Shown here: piece after piece, positions 17,508 to 25,457 of the stretch
How positions within the stretch are numbered: position 1 is the first letter of the stretch
How the letters are laid out: each line of letters starts with the position of its first letter
From: an uncultured Prevotella sp.
GTDB taxonomy: Bacteria; Bacteroidota; Bacteroidia; Bacteroidales; Bacteroidaceae
Direction: 5' to 3'
Assembly (NCBI GenBank): GCA_944320355.1
Contig: CALUHC010000041.1
Coordinates: 37,425-101,424 of the forward strand
Length of the DNA stretch: 64,000 bases
The notes under the pieces: generated by a model
Told to the model about the DNA's origin: nothing
Seen by the model: only the letters and a program-made list of their open reading frames with translations
Database searches by the model: none
Position numbers and translations under genes: made by a program

Positions 17508-17957
17508 ATGTATGGACTGAACCTTCCGCCGTTCGAGGTGCGCACAATAGCAAAATCTGGGCGGCCGTTTATCTATGATATGCTGCGCCGTAAATACGTT
17601 GCGCTCACTCCCGAAGAATGGGTGAGACAGCATTTCGTCCACTTTCTAGTGGAACACAAAGGCTACCCAGCCGCCTATCTGGCCAACGAGGTGGAGCTGA
17701 AAGTGGGCACCAAGAAGCTGCGCTGCGACAGTGTGCTGTACGACACAGCCCTGCGCCCGCGCATGATCATTGAATACAAGGCACCGACCGTGGCCATACG
17801 GCAAGCGGTATTCAACCAAATATCCACCTACAACCTTCTGCTCCACGTCGATTATCTCATCGTAAGCAACGGCATTCGCCACTTCTGCTGCAAGATGGAC
17901 TACGCTTCCGGCCGCTACGTTTTCCTTAACGACATACCAGATCACGCCGTTCTGTAA
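17508..17957 (+). CDS. Stand-alone HsdR-N-type nuclease-domain protein
   Basis: 149-residue protein consisting only of the N-terminal nuclease domain of type I restriction HsdR subunits. The PD-(D/E)xK core can be read as RCDSVLYD (Asp 74) and RMIIEYK (Glu 89-x-Lys 91), with a downstream RQAVFNQISTYN helix that fits the conserved QxxxY region. No helicase domain, HsdM or HsdS is nearby. I used the ATG at 17508, because the 52 codons upstream (from 17352) cross the promoter region and are not conserved-looking. Small proteins of this type recur in Bacteroidota next to holA; the role is unknown. Confidence 0.8.
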   Translation: MYGLNLPPFEVRTIAKSGRPFIYDMLRRKYVALTPEEWVRQHFVHFLVEHKGYPAAYLANEVELKVGTKKLRCDSVLYDTALRPRMIIEYKAPTVAIRQAVFNQISTYNLLLHVDYLIVSNGIRHFCCKMDYASGRYVFLNDIPDHAVL

Positions 17958-18043
17958 AGCAGAAAATGCCCGCAAACATCACGCTATCAACAAAAATAGT
18001 TAAAAACACACATTGTTCTGCATATAAAACGGCAAAAAATGAG

Positions 18044-18051
18044 TAACTTTG
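18044..18051 (+). promoter_or_regulatory. -7 box for the Nif3 gene
   Basis: TAACTTTG, exact TAnnTTTG match, 10 bases before leader L4. Confidence 0.6.
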
Positions 18052-18060
18052 CAGAACGTT

Positions 18061-18112
18061 GGCTGCACTCGGCAATATGCGAACAAGATTCGCATTGCGC
18101 TCGTTTGCACAA
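18061..18112 (+). ncRNA. Conserved 5' leader element L4 (bulged hairpin)
   Basis: GGCTGCACTCGG followed by outer stem GCAAT/ATTGC, two-base AT bulge, inner stem GCGAA/TTCGC and loop CAAGA, then GCTCGTTTGCAC. Same layout as L1-L3, with different but paired outer-stem bases. It lies between the promoter box at 18044 and the GTG start at 18155. Confidence 0.6.
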
Positions 18113-18154
18113 CGTATGCCAACAAAACCACATACATAAAAAAGCTGTAAAAGC

Positions 18155-18937
18155 GTGAAGATAAAGGAAGTCATTTGCGCCCTTGAACGATTCGCGCCTC
18201 TGCCCTTGCAGGAAGACTGGGACAATGCCGGCCTGCAAGTAGGACTGACAGAGACGGAAGCATCAGGGGCTTTATTGTGCCTTGACGTCAACGAGCGCAT
18301 TGTTGACGAGGCTGTAAGCAAGGGCTGCAACCTCATCGTGGCCCACCACCCGCTCCTGTTCCGCGGACTGAAACAGATATCCGATGCCGACTATGTGCAG
18401 CGCACTGTCCGTAAGGCCATCGAGAACCGCGTGGCCGTGGTGGCCATGCACACCAACATGGACAACGCCCGCGGCGGAGTGAACTTCAAGATGGCCGAGA
18501 AGATGGGGCTCACCGACGCCGACTTCTTCGCTCCCAAGGGCGGCGGAGCCGATGCCGGCAGCGGAGTGATCGGCACATTGCCCTGCCCCATGGCCGCCGA
18601 CGACTTTGTGACGATGCTCAAGGAGCGGTTCGACGTGGAATGCGCACTGTGCAACCAGCTGCTGCGCCGCCCCATCAGCCGCGTGGCCATCTGCGGCGGC
18701 GCGGGCGACTTCCTGCTCGGCGAGGCCGTGAAAGCCGGTGCCGATGCCTTCGTCACTGGCGAGATGCACTACCACGTCTACTTCGGCCACGAGCAGGAAA
18801 TACAGATATGCGTCATTGGCCACTACCAGAGCGAACAATACACAAGCGAAATATTCAAATCAATAATCAGCGAGGCGTGTCCCGACCTGCCACTACACAT
18901 AGCAGAGACGAACACCAATCCTATAATCTATTTATAA
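18155..18937 (+). CDS. Nif3-like dinuclear metal centre protein (DUF34)
   Basis: 260-residue Nif3/YqfO-family protein; family members form hexameric rings with a two-metal site. Metal ligands are visible in VAHHPLLF and HTNMDNA and in the C-terminal GHYQSEQY; the QEDWDNAGLQVG signature is near the N-terminus. Often labelled GTP cyclohydrolase 1 type 2, but true function is uncertain. The start is GTG at 18155, matching the family N-terminus. It is 2 bases from the zinc-ribbon gene, a pairing seen in many bacteria. Confidence 0.9.
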   Translation: MKIKEVICALERFAPLPLQEDWDNAGLQVGLTETEASGALLCLDVNERIVDEAVSKGCNLIVAHHPLLFRGLKQISDADYVQRTVRKAIENRVAVVAMHTNMDNARGGVNFKMAEKMGLTDADFFAPKGGGADAGSGVIGTLPCPMAADDFVTMLKERFDVECALCNQLLRRPISRVAICGGAGDFLLGEAVKAGADAFVTGEMHYHVYFGHEQEIQICVIGHYQSEQYTSEIFKSIISEACPDLPLHIAETNTNPIIYL

Positions 18938-18939
18938 TC

Positions 18940-19800
18940 ATGGCAAAGAAAGATCCTACAGACTTGTCGGTAGAAGAGAAGCTGAAAGCACTCTACCAGC
19001 TCCAAACCACACTCTCGGCCATCGACGAGAAGAAGGCGCTACGCGGCGAACTGCCCCTCGAAGTGCAAGACCTTGAAGACGAAATCGAGGGACTGACCAT
19101 CCGAATCGAGAAGATAAAGCGCGAGATTGACGAGTTCCAGAAGGCCATCAGCCAGAAAAAAGCCGAGATAAACGAGGCCCAGGCCAGCGTGGACCGCTAC
19201 AAAATGCAGCTCAATGACGTCAAGAACAACCGCGAGTACGACACGCTCAGCAAGGAAATAGAGTTCCAGTCGCTTGAGATAGAGCTGTGCAACAAGAAGA
19301 TTCGCGAAGCCCAGGCACGCATAGAAGAGAAGACCAACGAGCTGCAGACGAACGAGGAGAACATAAAGGACCGCCAGAGCGACCTCGAAATAAAGAAAAA
19401 CGAGCTCGATGAAATCATGGACGAGACGCGCGTCGAGGAAGAGAAACTGAAGGAAAAGGTTACGGAACTCGAAGCGAAAATAGAGCCGCGCCTGCTCACT
19501 TCGTTCAAGCGCATACGCAAGAACGCCCGCAACGGCCTCGGAATCGTTTACGTGCAGCGTGACGCCTGCGGCGGATGCTTCAACAAAATACCGCCACAGC
19601 GGCAGCTCGACATCAAGATGCACAAGAAAATCATAGTCTGCGAGTATTGCGGACGCATCATCATCGACCCCGAACTGGCCGGAATCAAGTCTGAAAAGCC
19701 CGGAACAGACGACAAGAAAAAAGCCACGACACGCAAGCGCACCATACGCAAAATCGTGAAGAAAGCCGACGACGACATAGTGCCGGAGGCTGAGCTGTAG
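18940..19800 (+). CDS. Zinc-ribbon coiled-coil protein (CT398/DUF164-like)
   Basis: 286-residue protein with a long charged coiled coil (about residues 10-185) followed by a zinc ribbon with two CxxC pairs (CGGC and CEYC) and a basic C-terminal tail (KKKATTRKRTIRKIVKK). This architecture matches the C4-type zinc-ribbon family linked to Nif3. Coiled coil plus zinc ribbon suggests nucleic-acid or protein binding, but no function is established. The start is the ATG at 18940, immediately after the Nif3 stop. Confidence 0.88.
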   Translation: MAKKDPTDLSVEEKLKALYQLQTTLSAIDEKKALRGELPLEVQDLEDEIEGLTIRIEKIKREIDEFQKAISQKKAEINEAQASVDRYKMQLNDVKNNREYDTLSKEIEFQSLEIELCNKKIREAQARIEEKTNELQTNEENIKDRQSDLEIKKNELDEIMDETRVEEEKLKEKVTELEAKIEPRLLTSFKRIRKNARNGLGIVYVQRDACGGCFNKIPPQRQLDIKMHKKIIVCEYCGRIIIDPELAGIKSEKPGTDDKKKATTRKRTIRKIVKKADDDIVPEAEL

Positions 19801-19838
19801 GCCACACATATACGCATACCGCGCCATTCCACACAATG

Positions 19839-19892
19839 TTCCCGGGCTATTCCAGCATTTCTGCGCCGGAATAAGCCCGGGAACAGCTGTTC
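19839..19892. terminator. Hairpin plus palindrome between convergent genes
   Basis: TTCCCGGGCTATTCC pairs with GGAATAAGCCCGGGAA (one-base bulge) around a 14-base loop, followed immediately by the perfect palindrome GAACAGCTGTTC at 19881-19892. It lies between the zinc-ribbon gene and the convergent TonB-domain gene. Likely bidirectional terminator; no long T run. Confidence 0.6.
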
Positions 19893-19923
19893 ATACGGCA
19901 TCGCATCAACCCTTTTGCCACGC

Positions 19924-20847
19924 CTATAGCTTGAACATTATCGGCAGAGCGTATCTCACGCTGACCGGCTTGCCTTTCTGCGTCCCCGGCTTCCATCGCG
20001 GCATGGCGTTGACTATGCGCAGCGCTTCCTCGTCGAGAGACTTGTCAACACCCCTCAACACAACAGCATCGCCTACCGACCCGTCTTTTCTCACAACAAA
20101 TTTCACAATCACGCGCCCCTGCACATTGTTTTCCTTAGCTATGGCGGGATAGCGCAGGTTCGACGATATGAACGCCATCAGAGCGGTGATTCCACCGGGA
20201 AACTCAGGCATACGCTCCGGATTTTCGAACAGTGTGTCACCCGCAGCAGCCCTATTTCCCTGTCCGGTCAAAGCCCCTGACCCAGCCTGCGCACCATCCG
20301 TCACGCCATCATCGGCAGCCGGCTTCGGCACACTAAACCTAACATCGCTCTTCTCTTCCGGCGGCAACGGGCGGCTGCTCTTCTCATGGAAAAGCACGGT
20401 CTGGCCTGTATGCCCGGCTATATACTCCCCACCAATGAACTCATCGCCGTCAAACTCGCCATAATACAGCTTGAAATAGCCGGCCAGGATGCCCTCTGCC
20501 TCATACTCATTCAGCACTATGTTCGAGCTGTCTGCCATATTCCCGCTCACCTCATACGATATTGTCTCATCATCGAACTTATACGTTCCCCACAGCGAAT
20601 CGCCGCGCTGCGTCAGCGTCATAGTGGCTTTCTGCCCTCCTATGCCGCCCGCAAGCACCACCTCGCGCGCCAGGCCATGTCCGTCGTTGCCTCCCACGCC
20701 GGCAGCAGTGGCGCAAAGCGTGGCTGCAAACAGCAAAGCCGCTGTGGCAAAAAGATGCGGCACAGCTCGTATGGCTTCGTTTTCTCCACTCCCTCTCTGC
20801 GGCATTCTGCACAGCAGATGCCAAAGATGTCTTCCCTCTCTCATCAT
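19924..20847 (-). CDS. TonB C-terminal domain protein
   Basis: 307 residues. An N-terminal hydrophobic segment (HLFATAALLFAATLCATAAG) is a signal peptide or membrane anchor; a middle domain of beta-rich character follows (TLTQRGDSLWGTYKFDDET); the last ~100 residues are a TonB C-terminal domain (FPGGITALMAFISSNLRYP, GRVIVKFVVRKDGSV, MPRWKPGTQKGKPVSVRY). It would act at the periplasmic face, coupling energy to outer-membrane receptors or binding partner proteins. I chose the ATG at 20847, because further upstream only TTG is available. The promoter box is at 20958. Domain call firm; partner unknown. Confidence 0.85.
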   Translation of the reverse strand: MMREGRHLWHLLCRMPQRGSGENEAIRAVPHLFATAALLFAATLCATAAGVGGNDGHGLAREVVLAGGIGGQKATMTLTQRGDSLWGTYKFDDETISYEVSGNMADSSNIVLNEYEAEGILAGYFKLYYGEFDGDEFIGGEYIAGHTGQTVLFHEKSSRPLPPEEKSDVRFSVPKPAADDGVTDGAQAGSGALTGQGNRAAAGDTLFENPERMPEFPGGITALMAFISSNLRYPAIAKENNVQGRVIVKFVVRKDGSVGDAVVLRGVDKSLDEEALRIVNAMPRWKPGTQKGKPVSVRYALPIMFKL

Positions 20848-20957
20848 TACCAAAACGTTTTTTATACAGTTAAACAACAAAATACGGTTGCAACAACATC
20901 CAGAGCCAATGGGAGCGAAAACCGCCCACCACCCTCCGAGTGCAACCTATCTGCCTA

Positions 20958-20965
20958 CAAAGATA
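20958..20965 (-). promoter_or_regulatory. -7 box for the TonB-domain gene
   Basis: TATCTTTG on the minus strand; the following bases TAGGCAGATAGGTTGCACTC resemble the first part of the conserved leaders, but the bulged hairpin is not recognisable. Confidence 0.5.
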
Positions 20966-21299
20966 CACAATAAAGCCCATTTCATTTTGCATTTGCCATA
21001 GAAAAAAACAAGCAGACCACCTGTGCCGCACGCCATTGCACAAATGCCGAAGTCAGTTCTTCTTTGTTAATTAAGCCCAAAAACAATTAAAACGCTAATC
21101 AAGAAAGTGCTTCATTTTCGGCGAATTTGCGACCAACCGACCGGGAGATCGCAAATATCGCGAAAATGAGCGTGCAATTGTAACTCATTGAAACCCAGTG
21201 GAATTATGGCGTATTTATGGAAAATGTGCAATAACCGACACCTAAATATTTGCCAAAAAGCGGCCAAAAACCGTGTTTTTTGACCCAAAATCACCCGCA

Positions 21300-21387
21300 A
21301 TATATGCCGTTTTGCACTGCAAAACAAGCCTTTTAGCTCTCCGATCTGTGCCATTTCGCATTTCAAAGCGGCACATATCGCAAAACA
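21300..21387 (+). repeat. 22-bp palindromic-core array R3 (4 degenerate units)
   Basis: Units begin at 21300, 21322, 21344 and 21366. Cores are more decayed than elsewhere (ATATATGCCGTTT, AAACAAGCCTTTT, ATCTGTGCCATTT, AAGCGGCACATAT), but the 22-base register is kept exactly. Flanks contain TTTTTTGACC on the left and GTTTTTGTCAAG on the right. It lies in the 1-kb gap between the TonB-domain gene and the DUF6268-like pair. Confidence 0.7.
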
Positions 21388-21468
21388 CAGCTACGTTTTT
21401 GTCAAGATATTTCATTCCACAATGATTTTCGCTTCCCATTTCGTCAGTTTCTGAAGTGTTAAATTTTA

Positions 21469-21545
21469 GGAGTTTAATGGAGTCAGAAGGAGTTATCGCT
21501 CCGTTTCACTTCGCTGGGAAGTTAAAGGACAATAGCTTTGCGTTC
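21469..21545 (+). repeat. Decayed relative of the MITE A/B interior
   Basis: TAGGAGTTTAATGGAGTCAG, then AAGGAGTTATCG and AAGTTAAAGGACAATAGC, line up with the left half of the MITE copies at 4648 and 54186. Terminal inverted repeats are missing, so this looks like a decayed or partial copy. As with the other two, it lies just right of a 22-bp array. Confidence 0.45.
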
Positions 21546-21608
21546 GGCGCAGCCTAAGCCTCCTCGTGGAGTGTTTGAAGGGGCAGCCGCACCTCTTCCG
21601 CATGGTCT

Positions 21609-21829
21609 TTTTACCTTTTTGAATGTCCGCAAGTTGCCAAACTCGCTTGATGGCGTTCTACTTGGAGGTGTATCAAAATGTGTGTTTAGGTCTGCAAGCC
21701 CTTTCCCCAGCCCTCTCCCAAAGGGCGAGGGAGAGGGTTATGGCCATTAAACGTGCATTTTGATACACCCTCAAGTGCGCGTATGGTTGACAAAATGCGG
21801 ACATTCATTTTACCTTTTTACTTTTCTAC
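21609..21829. repeat. Outer inverted repeat around the 21664 element
   Basis: TTACCTTTTTGAATGTCCGC near 21609 is repeated in inverse orientation around 21799-21829 (GCGGACATTC followed by ATTTTACCTTTTTAC). The two arms enclose the 109-bp element at 21664-21772, suggesting that the smaller element inserted into an older palindromic sequence. Confidence 0.5.
21664..21772 (+). mobile_element. MITE-like element with GGTGTATCAAAATG ends
   Basis: 109 bases with terminal inverted repeats of about 24 bases: left GAGGTGTATCAAAATGTG and the complement of right GAGGGTGTATCAAAATGCAC, each continuing into GTTTA. The interior holds a GC-rich hairpin, CCCTCTCCC-AAAGGGC-GAGGGAGAGGG. Non-coding. The end sequence (GTATCAAAATG) resembles the GTGTCAAAATG of the other MITE, so they may be related families. 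Confidence 0.65.
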
Positions 21830-21850
21830 TTTTTTACCTTTAAAAGGTGG

Positions 21851-22798
21851 TTACAGCGCATAGCTAACGCCTATCTGCGCGAAAGGAGCTGGCTTCTGGC
21901 TTATATCCATATATTCCGTTGTACCGGTAAGGCCGGTGACGCGGCTCGACATACTGAGCGACACCCCGGCCATGGCCTCGACATACAGATGCGTCCTCAG
22001 CCTGCGGCGATACTTAACCATGGGGCGGAAGGCAGTCTTTCTATACACGCAACGCCCGGGCAGCCCCTCCGTCTGCGGACATAAGAAAAACGACTTCACG
22101 TCAATGTCGCCGCCAATGGCTATGAGGTCATCGCGCGTCGGGGTGTAGTCGATGCCGAACATACCACCATACAGATTTATCGCCCACCGCTCTGAGAACC
22201 TGTGGCGGTACATGAACACGAGGAAAGCTGGCACCTTGGAGTTTGTGTTCACCAACACCATAGGGCCAAGGCCGAACTGCGTGCGCGCCGTATGGCACAA
22301 CATGACCATCGCCATGGCCATGGCCGACGTGCGGCCATAGCCTCCCTGTCCGAACTCTGCGCCCACATTGGCAAAGGCAACGAGCGGCCTGCCCCACAGC
22401 CTCGTGCGTGCCATGAGCGAGATGCCCACCTGCCCCGCCACGTGAACGCCGTTCAAGCCCATGCCGGCGGCATCGCGCCCCGCGGGCATCTCGTCTGCCC
22501 CAAAGTCTGCCGTCACCGAGGCATAACGCCCGGTGGCCGTCAGCGTGAACGTCTTGGTGCGGAAACACAGGTACGAGACACGCGCCGTGAAACCGTCTGA
22601 AAGGCTGCTACACGCATGATCGCAGGCCACTTTGATGTTCGTTCTCACAAGACCGTAATCGCCCTCGGTCACTGTCGAGTCGACAGCAGCCTGCGCCACT
22701 GCTCTCTGCCCGCACAAGAACAAAGCCACACAGAGCGCACCCGCGGTGCGCACCTGCATGGCATACTCTTGTATTTTCTTAATTATCAACTTTCTCAT
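21851..22798 (-). CDS. DUF6268-like outer-membrane protein (second of pair)
   Basis: 315 residues with an N-terminal signal peptide (LIIKKIQEYAMQVRTAGALC and following LFLCGQRAVAQA) and a body of alternating polar/aromatic strands ending in an aromatic/hydrophobic strand (FAQIGVSYAL), typical of an outer-membrane beta-barrel. It shares design and C-terminus (IGVSYSL) with the gene upstream, indicating a tandem paralog pair. I chose the ATG at 22798 over a TTG at 22807. Family assignment is tentative; function unknown. Confidence 0.6.
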   Translation of the reverse strand: MRKLIIKKIQEYAMQVRTAGALCVALFLCGQRAVAQAAVDSTVTEGDYGLVRTNIKVACDHACSSLSDGFTARVSYLCFRTKTFTLTATGRYASVTADFGADEMPAGRDAAGMGLNGVHVAGQVGISLMARTRLWGRPLVAFANVGAEFGQGGYGRTSAMAMAMVMLCHTARTQFGLGPMVLVNTNSKVPAFLVFMYRHRFSERWAINLYGGMFGIDYTPTRDDLIAIGGDIDVKSFFLCPQTEGLPGRCVYRKTAFRPMVKYRRRLRTHLYVEAMAGVSLSMSSRVTGLTGTTEYMDISQKPAPFAQIGVSYAL

Positions 22799-22829
22799 TG
22801 CCAGCAATCAAACAGACATACAGTTCCCA

Positions 22830-23849
22830 TCACCTGAACAGACTGTACGAAACGCCGATATTGAAGAACGGTATGGGCGAGCGGTCCTGCTTCACCACCG
22901 GCTCCACCTCCGTCTTTCCCTCCTCGTTCCTCACCTTTATGCCCTTTCGGTTCTTCTTGTACAGCCCGCCTTTCATCACCATCGACACGCCGGCACGCAC
23001 CGAAAGATATAGGTGTTTGTTTATTATGTACTCGTAGTTTATCTCCGGTTTCAGCATAGCGTCGCTGTAATAGCATATCTCCGGCGCGCCCTCCAGGTCG
23101 GAGTTCAGGTAGAAGCTCTCGCTCGACATCGACGCTCCGGCCGACAACCGCTGGCTGCCCATGTCGTAGCGCAGGTAGAACTGTCCCGGCATGGCTATGT
23201 CAACGCTCAGCGCGGGGTTGCCGAAGCGGTGCCACCACACGATGACCGGCAGCAGCGGCATGCTGTTGAAGAGCGTCATGCCCATCACTCCGGCACTCAG
23301 TGCCGTGCGCTCCGTGTTCTTGAACACCATCATGGCCGAGGCCGTGCCGAACACCTTGCCCCACCCTTCGTTCCATCCGTCCACCGAGACCGTGGCCGAG
23401 ATGACCAGCGGCTTGCCGAAAAGGCTCATGTAGTAAGACCCGTTTAGCCCGCCGCAGAAGTAGTCGTAGGCGTTGCGCCCGAAGATTTCGGAGGGTGCTA
23501 TGGCGTTGTCCTTATCGTAAGTCTGGAACTGATAGCGCGCATATTGCAGGTTGGCGTAGAGCGAAGCGTTGCGCAGCTTCAGCATGGGCACCATGGTCGA
23601 GAACTTCAGCGTGTGCAGGTTCTTCTTCCGCCGCCGCTCCACCTCGCGGCCGTCCATGCTGAAGGTGTAGTCGTGAGCCCACTTAGTCTCCAAGAAAAGG
23701 TTCACCGTGCGGTAGCGCGAGAAGTTCTTTGCCGCGAAGGTACGGAAGTCATCGGCCAGCGAGTCGGTTATCACCTGAGCCTGCAGGGGCATCGGGGCCA
23801 ACGCCGCAACCGCCATTACGGCAATTAAAAGATGATGTTTTGTGCTCAT
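22830..23849 (-). CDS. DUF6268-like outer-membrane protein (first of pair)
   Basis: 339 residues starting with a clear signal peptide (HHLLIAVMAVAALAPMPLQAQ). The remainder is rich in amphipathic beta strands (ASLYANLQYARYQF; YYMSLFGKPLVISATVSVDGW; HLYLSVRAGVSMVMKGG) and ends FFNIGVSYSLFR with a terminal aromatic. This fits a small outer-membrane beta-barrel. Co-transcribed with the paralog 31 bases downstream; promoter box at 23873. No substrate or partner can be inferred. Confidence 0.6.
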   Translation of the reverse strand: MSTKHHLLIAVMAVAALAPMPLQAQVITDSLADDFRTFAAKNFSRYRTVNLFLETKWAHDYTFSMDGREVERRRKKNLHTLKFSTMVPMLKLRNASLYANLQYARYQFQTYDKDNAIAPSEIFGRNAYDYFCGGLNGSYYMSLFGKPLVISATVSVDGWNEGWGKVFGTASAMMVFKNTERTALSAGVMGMTLFNSMPLLPVIVWWHRFGNPALSVDIAMPGQFYLRYDMGSQRLSAGASMSSESFYLNSDLEGAPEICYYSDAMLKPEINYEYIINKHLYLSVRAGVSMVMKGGLYKKNRKGIKVRNEEGKTEVEPVVKQDRSPIPFFNIGVSYSLFR

Positions 23850-23872
23850 TTATATAACCTTTTTAGCGGCTG

Positions 23873-23880
23873 CAAAGGTA
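23873..23880 (-). promoter_or_regulatory. -7 box for the outer-membrane protein pair
   Basis: TACCTTTG on the minus strand, exact match, 23 bases upstream of the ATG at 23849. Confidence 0.55.
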
Positions 23881-23944
23881 AAAACATCGCCACGGCGGCG
23901 CAAGGTCTGCATTTTGGGAGTATTGTCCTATTTTTTGAAAATGC

Positions 23945-23975
23945 TTGCCCGATTGGCAAAAAACGCCTATTTTTG
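23945..23975 (+). promoter_or_regulatory. Promoter of the AraC regulator
   Basis: A -33-like TTG at 23945-23947 and a perfect -7 box TATTTTTG at 23968-23975, separated by 20 bases, the usual spacing in Bacteroidota. Confidence 0.55.
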
Positions 23976-24002
23976 TGGCCTAAAACAACTATCCGGCGCA
24001 TT

Positions 24003-24863
24003 ATGAAGAGAGCGAACGAACCCGATGTGATAGCAAACATAAAGGCGATACACCCCGAGGCGGTGTGCTTCATGGACGATTATCTTATCTATGACGTGGC
24101 AGGCAGGCCGCTGCCGGAATACTCGTCTAAAATCAACACCTACGGTTTCTTTCTCTGCCTGCAGGGCCGCGCCGAGGTGGCCATAGACCTCATGCCGTTC
24201 AGCCTGCGCCCCGGCACGCTGATGGTCAACATCCCAGGGCAGCTCATAACGCACAAAAACGTAGGCAACGACCTGCGCGGCACGTGCCTCGTGATGACCC
24301 AACACTTCATAGACAGCCTCGCCCTGCCCTACAACTTCGGCATGGCGATAGGCATACGCGAGACTCCCGTGTTGGAGCTTAAGCCCGGAGAACTCGGCGC
24401 TATACAGGGTTACTGCTCGATGGTGCGCGGACTCCTGCACGGCGAACGCCCCTATCAGGCCGAGACGCTGCGCCACCTCACCTGCGCATACGCCTACAGC
24501 CTCGGCTCGTATCTGTACCAAATGGCGGAGAAACGCAAGCTCTCGGGCGAGGAATCCATCATGCAACGCTTCATGCATGAAGTGCGCACGCACTACAAGG
24601 AGGAGCGCAAGGTGCAGTTCTACGCCGAGCGGCTGCACCTCACGGCAGGCTACCTGTCAACCCTGATAAAGAATATCAGCGGCAAAACGGCCTCCGAGTG
24701 GATAGACAGCTACGTGCTCCTTGAGGCCAAGGTGATGCTGAAGCAGACCAACATGACCGTGCAACAAATCAGCGACGAACTGAACTTCCCCTCCCAGTCG
24801 TTCTTCGGCAAGTACTTCAAGCGGCTGGAAGGCACGTCGCCAAAGAAGTTCCGAGAGGGGTGA
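24003..24863 (+). CDS. AraC-family transcriptional regulator
   Basis: 286 residues. The N-terminal ~170 residues form a cupin-like sensing domain (FFLCLQGRAEVAIDLMPFSL; GTLMVNIPGQ). The C-terminal ~100 residues hold the double helix-turn-helix: FYAERLHLTAGYLSTLIKNI then MTVQQISDELNFPSQSFFGKY, ending RLEGTSPKKFRE. I chose the ATG at 24003 because the longer frame reads through the promoter. Divergent from the outer-membrane pair, which it might control. Ligand unknown. Confidence 0.9.
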   Translation: MKRANEPDVIANIKAIHPEAVCFMDDYLIYDVAGRPLPEYSSKINTYGFFLCLQGRAEVAIDLMPFSLRPGTLMVNIPGQLITHKNVGNDLRGTCLVMTQHFIDSLALPYNFGMAIGIRETPVLELKPGELGAIQGYCSMVRGLLHGERPYQAETLRHLTCAYAYSLGSYLYQMAEKRKLSGEESIMQRFMHEVRTHYKEERKVQFYAERLHLTAGYLSTLIKNISGKTASEWIDSYVLLEAKVMLKQTNMTVQQISDELNFPSQSFFGKYFKRLEGTSPKKFREG

Positions 24864-25417
24864 ACGTGCCTGCCTGCGGCGGTGTGCATACGGACTTACA
24901 ACGCCAAAAGCACCGCTCTACAGTCCGCCCGAAGACGTATCAAAAATCAAAGCCTGCCGTTTTGGCTTGCGAAATGTGCCGTTTCGCGTTCCAAAACGAC
25001 CCGTTTCAAGCTCTAAAACGTGCCGTTTTGGTCTGCAAAACGGCACGTTTTGTAACCCCACTGATTATCAACCGGTTACAAAGCGCACGCAGACTGTTGG
25101 CAAGGTATCAAAAAACACGGTTAAGGTATGCCGCGCACAAGATGACGCACCACACCGATTCACCACAGCAACAACAAGCAGAAAAGGACACAATAGAAAC
25201 ACATATACGCCAGACGGCACCCAGAAGGACCTGCAACACAGCCTCACCTCAAACGGCAAACGCACCATACGGACAAGCCGGACGACACAAAGTGAAAGAA
25301 AAAGGAACTATACACAACATAACTGACGGCACGACAATCATAACAATGCCTCCACGTATTTTGCCCACCAGAATGCAAATTCTTTACAAAAAGCATCTGC
25401 CATACAATAAAATTCTG
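24864..25417. other. Gene-free region holding array R4
   Basis: Contains array R4 (24950-25059) and its flanks. The 25072-25417 part is A/C-rich without a convincing frame. A 186-codon plus-strand frame (24860-25420) runs straight through the repeat array, has low-complexity composition and is rejected as coding. Confidence 0.5.
24950..25059 (-). repeat. 22-bp palindromic-core array R4 (5 units)
   Basis: Units begin at 24950, 24972, 24994, 25016 and 25038. The last two cores, AAACGTGCCGTTT and AAACGGCACGTTT, are perfect reverse complements with a 9-base loop (13-bp potential stem). Left edge ATCAAAAATCAAAGCC (24939-24954) and right edge GTAACCCCACTGATTATCAA (to 25071) are the inverted counterparts of the R2 flanks, so this copy lies in the opposite orientation. 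Confidence 0.88.
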
Positions 25418-25425
25418 TAATTTTG
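25418..25425 (+). promoter_or_regulatory. -7 box for the phoH-purC-menG run
   Basis: TAATTTTG, exact TAnnTTTG match, 32 bases before the phoH start. Confidence 0.55.
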
Positions 25426-25457
25426 CAGTTGGATTTTAACAAGATACGCAAAACAAG

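Noticed and set aside
24860-25420. 186-codon plus-strand frame
   Set aside because: It runs through array R4 and low-complexity sequence; the same array elsewhere is non-coding.
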